NCBI GenBank assembly: GCA_000953735.1
Contig: LN554852.1
Location: 806,001-870,000, forward strand
Origin: Moritella viscosa
GTDB taxonomy: Bacteria > Pseudomonadota > Gammaproteobacteria > Enterobacterales > Moritellaceae
DNA length: 64,000 nucleotides
Direction: 5' to 3'
The position numbers and the translations under genes are program-made. Of the stretch, positions 57,863 to 64,000 are shown in pieces. Within the stretch, counting starts at the first letter, position 1. Every line of letters begins with the position of its first letter. The notes under the pieces are model-generated. The model was given only the letters and a program-made list of their open reading frames with translations. It ran no database searches and had not been told where the DNA came from.

Positions 57863-57889
57863 AAAAGCAGCTCTTGAGCTGCTTTTTTG
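57863..57889 (+). terminator. Terminator after guaA
   Basis: An 11-bp stem (57863-57873 with 57876-57886) with a very tight TT turn (in practice a larger loop), then TTTTTTG. Confidence 0.85.
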
Positions 57890-58122
57890 TTGTTTGGTTT
57901 TTAGTTTGCAGTGAAATACTAGACATACTGTCAGTGGATGCGGGATAAGTTCAAGTAACGGGTAATTATCATATGGTTCGATTAGAAAAATGAAATTTTT
58001 AGTGTTAAGTATTAGCCATTAATAGGGGCGCGCATATTATATAGTTTTATATTGGTAGATATTTTGCTATAACAACTATTGATATGGATACCACTCCGAA
58101 AATTATTAGCTCATAACAATGG
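57890..58122. other. Spacer between guaA and the TssJ-like gene
   Basis: About 230 nt, AT-rich, no credible ORF. It should contain the promoter of the TssJ-like gene; no -24/-12 or other named element is clear. Confidence 0.35.
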
Positions 58123-58620
58123 ATGTTGAAGCATATGATAATATTTCCCGCCTTTTTTTGTGCGTGTGTGAAACGTGCGAAAACGTTGACCAGTATACTT
58201 ATTTTACTCTTACTTTCCGCATGCAGTAATACCGATGTCAGATTGAATTTATCTGCTTCTGCAGACCTTAATTCAAATGATTACAGCGGACCGTTACCTG
58301 TTATTGTGCGGGTATATCAGTTATCTGACGTAACAACTTTCCGTAATGCGAGTTTTGATCAGTTGTGGAAAGCAGATGAATTGGTCTTAGGCTCTGCGCT
58401 TGTGAACAAAAAAGAATTGACCGTAAAACCGAATTCGAAATTAGATTATGAATTTATTCAAGCTAATGAGGCTGAATATATTGCGCTGTTTGTTATGTTT
58501 CGGAATGTGGAGAAACAGAACTGGCGCTGGCTGCATATATTAAATGATGGCGTACTGTCTTCCGATACCGAGTTTAATATTAAACTGATGAACAATAAAA
58601 TTTCTTACTTGGATAACTAA
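58123..58620 (+). CDS. Orphan TssJ-like lipoprotein (type VI secretion family)
   Basis: 165 aa. A lipoprotein signal with lipobox LLSAC (Cys34 from the first ATG). The mature part, ASADLNSNDYSGPLPVIVRVYQL, then ELTVKPNSKLDYEF and FRNVEKQNWRWL, matches the TssJ/VasD/SciN fold, which in type VI secretion tethers TssM at the outer membrane. The start is uncertain: ATG 58123, ATG 58135, or a GTG at 58168 that would give a more typical short signal peptide. No other T6SS genes lie in the window. Confidence 0.78.
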   Translation: MLKHMIIFPAFFCACVKRAKTLTSILILLLLSACSNTDVRLNLSASADLNSNDYSGPLPVIVRVYQLSDVTTFRNASFDQLWKADELVLGSALVNKKELTVKPNSKLDYEFIQANEAEYIALFVMFRNVEKQNWRWLHILNDGVLSSDTEFNIKLMNNKISYLDN

Positions 58621-58644
58621 TTTTTCAGCTCTGAGATTGGATGC

Positions 58645-58676
58645 AAACCAGCTATTCGCATAGCTGGTTTTTATTT
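58645..58676 (+). terminator. Terminator after the TssJ-like gene
   Basis: An 11-bp perfect stem (58645-58655 with 58660-58670), loop TCGC, then TTTATTTT. The minus-strand side has no T-run. Confidence 0.82.
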
Positions 58677-58686
58677 TATATATTCA

Positions 58687-60762
58687 TTATCCTAGGGTGC
58701 CTACGACATCAACCTGAATATGTTCAGGTATCTCATTGTAAGACAAAACAGATAATCCTTTAGCAAAGGAACGCGCATAACGTGCAAGTAATGGACGGAG
58801 TTGCGGTGTAACTAATAGGGTCGCAGGATGACCATTTTGTTGTAATTGTTCTTTTACAGTCGGCATTCTCTGTTGCAATTGACTTAATAAATTTGGATCT
58901 ATTGGGAAGCTATCTATTGCGGTTTTAGCTTCTTGTTGAGACTGGTTTAATGCCGTGAGCAGCGTTTGTTCTAATTCATCAGCAAGCGTAAAGGTATTAA
59001 GTTTGGTTCTATCGCCAATCGCGAGCGTGATCAGACTACGTTTTAAGGTGCAACGAATATCAGAACTTAATAAAATAGGGTCTTTGGTCGTTTCTGCTGA
59101 ATCAATAATGGTGGTCGCAATATTAGTAATATCAACTAATGGCACTTGCTCTCGGAGTAACTGGCGGAAAACTTTAAGTTGATCATTATTTGTTAATGCT
59201 TTCTCTATATTATCGGCGAGCTTTGGAGATAAACTTTTAAGTCTTTCCATTAGCGCCTCATTTTCATTATAACCAAATATCTCAGACAAATTGTCACGAA
59301 TTATTTTACTCATGTGTGTGGCAATGACCGTTGGACAATCGACAACAGAATAACCAAGATTGAGCGCTTTTGATTTTATGTTTGGAGAGATCCAAACTGC
59401 TTCCATATTGTAAGCTGGATCACGTGTTATCTCACCGTCTAAGGTGCCAAATACCTCACCTGATTTTATCGCAAGTAACTGGTCATGTTTTACAGAAGCT
59501 TCTGCGACTTTGGCCCCATTGAGCTTAATTCGATATTCACTCGGTTTTAATGTTAGGTTATCTTTTATACGCACTTCTGGTATTAAAAAACCCATCTTTT
59601 CAGAGTTAGTTTTGCGAATACCTCGAATCCGATTGAGTAATTCACCATCTTGTTCTTGATCGACTAATGAAACGAGCTGATAGCCAAGTTCAATAGACAA
59701 ACAATCGATAACCGGTAAGTCACTCCATTTAAGCTGTTCATCTTTTTTTGTTAATGACTCGACCATTTTTTCAGCTTGCTGAATTGGCGCATGATCTGTT
59801 AAGTGGTCTTTTTGTTTCCAACCTACGAGAGCAAGTACAGCCGCGAAGATTAAGAATACTAATGTTGGCATACCCGGGACGAGACCAAGTATCAGCATGA
59901 CGATTGCTGAGGTATAAATGACACTTGGGGTCGCTAAAAGTTGACGGCCAATTTGGCCTGATAACTCACCATCATCATTATTAATACGCGTCACGATAAT
60001 AGCTGCTGCTGTTGCTAATAATAGTGATGGGATTTGCGCAACTAATCCATCACCAATAGTGAGCAATGCAAAACGTTGAAAAGCATCTGCAACACTTAAA
60101 TCATTTTGGAATACACCAATGGCCAAACCACCAAGTAGGTTAATGAAAAGGATCATCAGACCAGCAATTGCATCACCTCGAACGAATTTTGAGGCGCCAT
60201 CCATTGCACCATAAAAATCAGCTTCATGAGAAACATCTGTACGGCGGGTTTTAGCTTGATCTTGATCTATGATACCAGCATTGAGATCAGCATCGATAGC
60301 CATCTGTTTACCAGGTAGCGCATCAAGTGTAAAACGAGCTGTCACTTCTGAAATTCGCTCACCACCTTTAGTGATAACAACGAAGTTGATGATCATTAAG
60401 ATAATAAAGACCACCATACCAACCACGTAATTACCGCCGATAACGACTTCACCAAATGCTTGGATTACTTTACCCACAGCATCTCCACCTTCATGGCCAT
60501 GTAGTAGTACCATTCGGGTTGAAGCGACGTTAAGCGTTAATCGCAATAGGGTTGCAAGTAATAACACCGTAGGAAAGACAGAAAAATCCAGTGGACGTTT
60601 TGCTGATACTGCGACTAAAAGTACAAGTATCGAGAGTACAATGTTAAAGGTAAATAAGCTGTCGAGTATCCATGCTGGCAGTGGTAGCATCACCATTGCG
60701 AGGACTGCGAGTAAGAATATCGGCACACTTACTTTAATGTTTTTTATTGTGTTCCAGTTCAC
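58687..60762 (-). CDS. flhA: Flagellar export gate protein FlhA
   Basis: 691 aa, normal length. N-terminal membrane part with eight hydrophobic segments to about residue 310, including the FHIPEP-family block DFSVFPTVLLLATLLRL and the cytoplasmic loop SRFTLDALPGKQMAID-like ARFTLDALPGKQMAIDADLN; C-terminal cytoplasmic domain that binds export chaperones. It is last in the operon: no flhF, flhG or fliA follows, unlike polar flagellar clusters. Confidence 0.95.
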   Translation of the reverse strand: MNWNTIKNIKVSVPIFLLAVLAMVMLPLPAWILDSLFTFNIVLSILVLLVAVSAKRPLDFSVFPTVLLLATLLRLTLNVASTRMVLLHGHEGGDAVGKVIQAFGEVVIGGNYVVGMVVFIILMIINFVVITKGGERISEVTARFTLDALPGKQMAIDADLNAGIIDQDQAKTRRTDVSHEADFYGAMDGASKFVRGDAIAGLMILFINLLGGLAIGVFQNDLSVADAFQRFALLTIGDGLVAQIPSLLLATAAAIIVTRINNDDGELSGQIGRQLLATPSVIYTSAIVMLILGLVPGMPTLVFLIFAAVLALVGWKQKDHLTDHAPIQQAEKMVESLTKKDEQLKWSDLPVIDCLSIELGYQLVSLVDQEQDGELLNRIRGIRKTNSEKMGFLIPEVRIKDNLTLKPSEYRIKLNGAKVAEASVKHDQLLAIKSGEVFGTLDGEITRDPAYNMEAVWISPNIKSKALNLGYSVVDCPTVIATHMSKIIRDNLSEIFGYNENEALMERLKSLSPKLADNIEKALTNNDQLKVFRQLLREQVPLVDITNIATTIIDSAETTKDPILLSSDIRCTLKRSLITLAIGDRTKLNTFTLADELEQTLLTALNQSQQEAKTAIDSFPIDPNLLSQLQQRMPTVKEQLQQNGHPATLLVTPQLRPLLARYARSFAKGLSVLSYNEIPEHIQVDVVGTLG

Positions 60763-60777
60763 GAATAACCTCTTTAA

Positions 60778-61905
60778 TTAACGTTTTAACGTTGCTGGGA
60801 TTTCAAAGTTGGGTAATGTATTTGGTTGTTTTCCGCGCCCTTTTCGGTATGCATTCAGTTGCATGATATGCGTTAGAATATACGCGACAGCGGTATATAA
60901 TTGTGCTGGTATTTCTTGGTCAACTTGTGTTGAGTGATAAATAGCACGCGTTAATTCAGGCGCTTCAATAATGTCTAAATCATGACTTGCGGCAATGCTT
61001 TTGATCCGGAGGGCCATGCTGTCAACACCTTTAGCTACAATAAATGGTGCTTGACTACGCGCAGCATCGTATTTAACTGCAACCGCATAGTGAGTTGGAT
61101 TTACAATGACAAAGTCAGCTGTCGGCACGGCTGAGTCAATTCTCTTTTGGCTCATTTGACGTTGAATTTGTTTGATTTTTTGTTTTATTTCGGGGCTGCC
61201 TTCTGCGCCTTTATGTTCATCTTTTATTTCTTGTTTACTCATCTTCAGCTTTTTATTCATCGACCATTTTTGGTACGGTAAGTCGATTGCAGCGACGATT
61301 AATAAAGCCGCACCCATAAACGAGAGGGTGATAGACATGATATACATAGCATTGTTAAGGACGTTCAAAAGAGGCATTTGTGCCATTGCTGCCAATTCAT
61401 GCCAATGTAAGCTGAGCGCTTTATAAAGGGTAAAACCAATAAGTGAAATTTTTAATATGGACTTAATAAGTTCAATAATGGTGTCTTTAGATACCATGCG
61501 TTTTAGCCCTGAAAGAGGGTTCATTTTACTCATTTTTGGCTTAATGTTTTTTAATACAAAGATCAATCCACCGGGCATTATACCGAGCAAAAATGTAGTT
61601 AAATTTAATACCAAAATAAATGGAATTAATACTTTTAGCATGTTGATTATTGCTTCACCAAGCATCACTATCATATATTGAGGGTCGCGAGTGACGTCTC
61701 GGGTAAGCTGCATCTGAATAGTAAATAATTCACTAAAATATTCACTAAAAGAGGGGGCGAACCAACTCAAACTAGAACCACTTATTAAGATTAACCCCGC
61801 GGTAGCAAGCTCTTTTGAACGTGCTATCTGACCTTCTTTTTTCGCATCATCGAGTTTTTTCTGGGTGGGTTCTTCGGTTTTATCTTGCGTTGAACTTTCA
61901 GACAT
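60778..61905 (-). CDS. flhB: Flagellar export switch protein FlhB
   Basis: 375 aa. N-terminal EEPTQKKLDDAKKEGQIARS, four membrane helices, and the autocleavage site NPTH in VIVNPTHYAVAVKYD near residue 268, which switches export from rod/hook to filament substrates. It overlaps fliR by 8 nt and precedes flhA by 15 nt. Confidence 0.96.
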   Translation of the reverse strand: MSESSTQDKTEEPTQKKLDDAKKEGQIARSKELATAGLILISGSSLSWFAPSFSEYFSELFTIQMQLTRDVTRDPQYMIVMLGEAIINMLKVLIPFILVLNLTTFLLGIMPGGLIFVLKNIKPKMSKMNPLSGLKRMVSKDTIIELIKSILKISLIGFTLYKALSLHWHELAAMAQMPLLNVLNNAMYIMSITLSFMGAALLIVAAIDLPYQKWSMNKKLKMSKQEIKDEHKGAEGSPEIKQKIKQIQRQMSQKRIDSAVPTADFVIVNPTHYAVAVKYDAARSQAPFIVAKGVDSMALRIKSIAASHDLDIIEAPELTRAIYHSTQVDQEIPAQLYTAVAYILTHIMQLNAYRKGRGKQPNTLPNFEIPATLKR

Positions 61906-62680
61906 TTAATCCTCCAGTAATTAATCGCATTTGTTCGAGAATGAATACCGTAAAATCAAAGAAACGGTTGGGAATGACACGAAATACCAGACCTAAGCAG
62001 ATGATACCCAACATCATGCCCATCGGAAAACCTAATGAGTAAACGTTTAAAGACGGAGCGCTTCGGTTCATGACACCGAAGGTGATATTAACTAACAGCA
62101 TAGCGACAATAGCAGGCATAGCTAACATTAGCGCGGCCATAAACATCCAACTGACAAGTTTTAAAACTATATCGATATTTAATAAGTAAATAGAAGAGCC
62201 GATTGGCCAAGTAGCAAAACTTTCAACTAAAATATCTAAGACAATTAAATGGCCATTGAAACTCAAAAATAACAGCGTAGCAAAAATAGTCAGTAAATGA
62301 GAGTTAACGTGAGAACTACCACCACTGCTTGGATCATTCATCACAGCCATCGATAAGCCCATTTGCATTGAAAGCATTTCACCAATCAATTTCATCATTG
62401 TAAACAGCATCGTTAAGCTGAGACCAAAAAATAGTCCAAATAAGATCTGTTCTAAAGCTAAAATTATACTACCTAAAGAAAAAGGATTGATGTTGCCTAC
62501 GACGGGAACCACTGGAGAAATTAAAATCGCTAAAGTTAAAGCAAACAAAATACGCACACTAGGTGTAATGCGAGTATCACCAAATAAAGGTAATAGCCAT
62601 AATGCTGAAATAATGCGAAAGAATGGCCACCATATTTTACCTATCATGGTCATTAATTCGATACTAGACAAGTTAAGCAT
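61898..62680 (-). CDS. fliR: Flagellar export gate protein FliR
   Basis: 260 aa with about six hydrophobic segments. Family pattern: start region WWPFFRISALWLLPLFGD-like, QMGLSMAVMNDPSSG and the C-terminal GFPMGMMLGIICLGL. Part of the FliPQR gate. It begins 2 nt after the fliQ stop. Confidence 0.94.
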   Translation of the reverse strand: MLNLSSIELMTMIGKIWWPFFRIISALWLLPLFGDTRITPSVRILFALTLAILISPVVPVVGNINPFSLGSIILALEQILFGLFFGLSLTMLFTMMKLIGEMLSMQMGLSMAVMNDPSSGGSSHVNSHLLTIFATLLFLSFNGHLIVLDILVESFATWPIGSSIYLLNIDIVLKLVSWMFMAALMLAMPAIVAMLLVNITFGVMNRSAPSLNVYSLGFPMGMMLGIICLGLVFRVIPNRFFDFTVFILEQMRLITGGLNV

Positions 62681-62682
62681 AG

Positions 62683-62952
62683 CTAACCGATGAGTCCTGG
62701 AATATTCAAAAACATATAATCAAAAAGTGCGCTAACTTGCGCTAATAGCCAATGACCTGCAAATGTAACCATTAATAAAGTAACGATTAATTTTGGTAAA
62801 AAGCTTAATGTTTGCTCTTGGATTTGTGTTGCAGCTTGAAAAACACTGACAATTAAGCCGACAACTAATCCAGGGATCACTAATACAGACACCATAGCAA
62901 TAATAGTGTTAACAGCTAAGCCCATTAACGATACAACCTGTTCAGGAGTCAT
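62683..62952 (-). CDS. fliQ: Flagellar export gate protein FliQ
   Basis: 89 aa from the ATG at 62952, the family length; the frame extends upstream inside fliP but that part has no homology. Two membrane helices around residues 12-38 and 52-75, with the FQAATQIQEQTLSFLPK loop typical of FliQ. The start follows the fliP stop by 2 nt. Confidence 0.95.
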   Translation of the reverse strand: MTPEQVVSLMGLAVNTIIAMVSVLVIPGLVVGLIVSVFQAATQIQEQTLSFLPKLIVTLLMVTFAGHWLLAQVSALFDYMFLNIPGLIG

Positions 62953-62954
62953 CG

Positions 62955-63695
62955 TTAGCCCCCAAAACTGGCTGTTAATGTACCGACCGTCATTGCCCAA
63001 CCATCAACTAAAACAAATATCATCAGTTTGAAAGGTAAAGAAATAATAAGTGGCGATAGCATCATCATGCCCATTGCCATCAGCACACTTGCGACGACAA
63101 GATCGATGACAAGAAATGGAAGAAACAGCATGAATCCGATCTGGAATGCTGTTTTTAATTCGCTGAGGACAAATGCAGGCATTAAGACAACAAAGGGGAT
63201 ATCATCAACCGAGGTCATTGGGGGTTCATTCGCAATTTTTAGCATCTGTTCAAGGTCGCTTTCACGAGTTTGTTTAAGCATAAAACTGCGTAAAGGAATT
63301 TCTGCTTTTCCTAGCGCCTCAATAAGTGTCATATTACCGTTGTCGTAAGGTAAGAATGCATCCTCGTGTATCTGAGTCCATACGGGTCTCATGATCAGTA
63401 TCGTTAGGGTTAGCGCGATACCAACGAGTACTCGATTGGGTGGACTTTGTTGTAAACCAATAGCTTGTCGTAATATTGCCAGCACCACCACAATACGGGT
63501 GAAGCTTGTCAGCATCAATAACATAGCGGGTAATAAACTCAATGCTGTCATCAGTAATAACAGTTGTAGTTTTATACTGTATTCTTGAGATTGCCCGCCA
63601 TTATTGACAGAAAACAAGGCTAAATCAGCATGCGCTGGTGCCGAAAGACTGATAAATGCTAAGAATACGGCTAAGCAGATGCTGAACTTTCTCAT
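62955..63695 (-). CDS. fliP: Flagellar export gate protein FliP
   Basis: 246 aa (E. coli 245). Cleavable signal peptide 1-23, then four membrane segments. Family signatures SFTRIVVVLAILRQAIGLQQ and FLPFLVIDLVVASVLMAMGM. It overlaps the fliN stop by 4 nt, leaving no room for fliO, which normally lies between them in polar and enteric clusters. Confidence 0.96.
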   Translation of the reverse strand: MRKFSICLAVFLAFISLSAPAHADLALFSVNNGGQSQEYSIKLQLLLLMTALSLLPAMLLMLTSFTRIVVVLAILRQAIGLQQSPPNRVLVGIALTLTILIMRPVWTQIHEDAFLPYDNGNMTLIEALGKAEIPLRSFMLKQTRESDLEQMLKIANEPPMTSVDDIPFVVLMPAFVLSELKTAFQIGFMLFLPFLVIDLVVASVLMAMGMMMLSPLIISLPFKLMIFVLVDGWAMTVGTLTASFGG

Positions 63696-64000
63696 GCTTT
63701 TAATCCACTCACCACATCATCTACAACATCAATTAACTTAACGCCGTATTTACCATTTACAACTACCACTTCAGCGGTTGCTAAAAGTTGCCCGTTAACT
63801 TTCACGTCAAGAGGTTCATCAGCGAGCTTATCTAATTCTATAACAGCACCGCTGCTTAGCATCATTAAGTCACCAATGACGAGTTTAGTGCTGGCCACTT
63901 CGAGTGTTACATCAACGGGAATATTATGAAAAAAGCTAAGATCTTTCTTTATTGGCTTATTTTCTGCCGTCATAAGAGAACTATCATCTTGTAAAATATC
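63692..64000 (-). CDS. fliN: Flagellar switch protein FliN (5' end probably outside window)
   Basis: C-ring protein of the SpoA family: IPVDVTLEVASTKLVIGDLM and DVKVNGQLLATAEVVVVNGK. The last possible ATG in the window is at 63973 (93 aa), but it has no ribosome site, and the frame stays open through base 64000, so the true start is likely further right. FliN of relatives is 110-137 aa. fliM would be expected next. Confidence 0.9.
   Translation of the reverse strand, partial: DILQDDSSLMTAENKPIKKDLSFFHNIPVDVTLEVASTKLVIGDLMMLSSGAVIELDKLADEPLDVKVNGQLLATAEVVVVNGKYGVKLIDVVDDVVSGLKA

Noticed and set aside
1-64000. tRNA, rRNA, CRISPR array, prophage or toxin-antitoxin pair
   Set aside because: I saw no cloverleaf-like sequences, regularly spaced repeats, phage structural genes or paired small ORFs of known types. 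A tRNAscan or Infernal search was not possible here.

Overview
The window is a 64 kb piece of a gammaproteobacterial chromosome of moderate to low G+C. Gene content and order (isc operon with iscX-pepB, gmhA-yafJ, hda with a non-ATG start, a Shewanella-type fdhXABC cluster with DUF3305/DUF3306 genes, XanP-like permease next to a Rof-like gene) point to a marine Alteromonadales/Vibrionales relative. Moritella or a close neighbour is my best guess; this is inference from content, not a database match.

Layout. 1-6.4 kb: iscS (cut by the window edge), iscU, iscA, hscB, hscA, fdx, iscX and pepB, with a terminator-like hairpin between iscA and hscB. 6.4-9.3 kb: fadE on the minus strand with a FadR-like operator in its leader. 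9.28-13.47 kb: a mobile-element island with two almost identical IS5-family (IS903-like) copies in the same orientation, a 233-bp MITE-like derivative built from two right ends, an ISL3-family remnant, and two cargo genes (a ribbon-helix-helix protein and an exported DJ-1/PfpI protein). 13.6-26.9 kb: housekeeping genes gmhA, yafJ, purMN, upp, a DUF2066 gene, hda, a DUF2069 gene, an arsC-like gene, bepA, a YebC-family gene, a phnA-like gene, an enoyl-CoA hydratase/HIBYL-CoA hydrolase-like gene and an iron-dependent alcohol dehydrogenase.

27-46.2 kb is the most coherent block: a complete respiratory formate dehydrogenase island. It holds fdhD and an HTH/PBP-like regulator (minus); DUF3305 and DUF3306 genes, a polyferredoxin, a TorD-like chaperone, fdhX, fdhA, fdhB and fdhC (plus); then a minus-strand operon tupA-tupB-tupC-mobA-mobB/moeA for tungstate uptake and bis-MGD cofactor maturation; then a two-component pair, an NtrC-type sigma-54 activator and its sensor kinase. 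I find four good -24/-12 promoters in three intergenic regions of this block, and two copies of a dyad GNGACAAAATGTCNC, one upstream of the polyferredoxin-fdhXABC transcript and one between tupA and the activator. Together they suggest one sigma-54 regulon that couples metal uptake, cofactor assembly and formate dehydrogenase synthesis. IscS, the usual sulfur donor to FdhD, is encoded 27 kb away in the same window.

46.3-58.6 kb: a Tat-exported PhoX-like protein, a small conserved protein, a xanthine/uracil-type permease, a Rof-like antiterminator, a dCache chemoreceptor, xseA, guaB-guaA and an orphan TssJ-like lipoprotein. 58.7-64 kb: flhA, flhB, fliR, fliQ, fliP and fliN on the minus strand. 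This export-gate cluster has no fliO and no flhF/flhG, as in lateral flagellar systems. No tRNA, rRNA, CRISPR array or prophage was seen.
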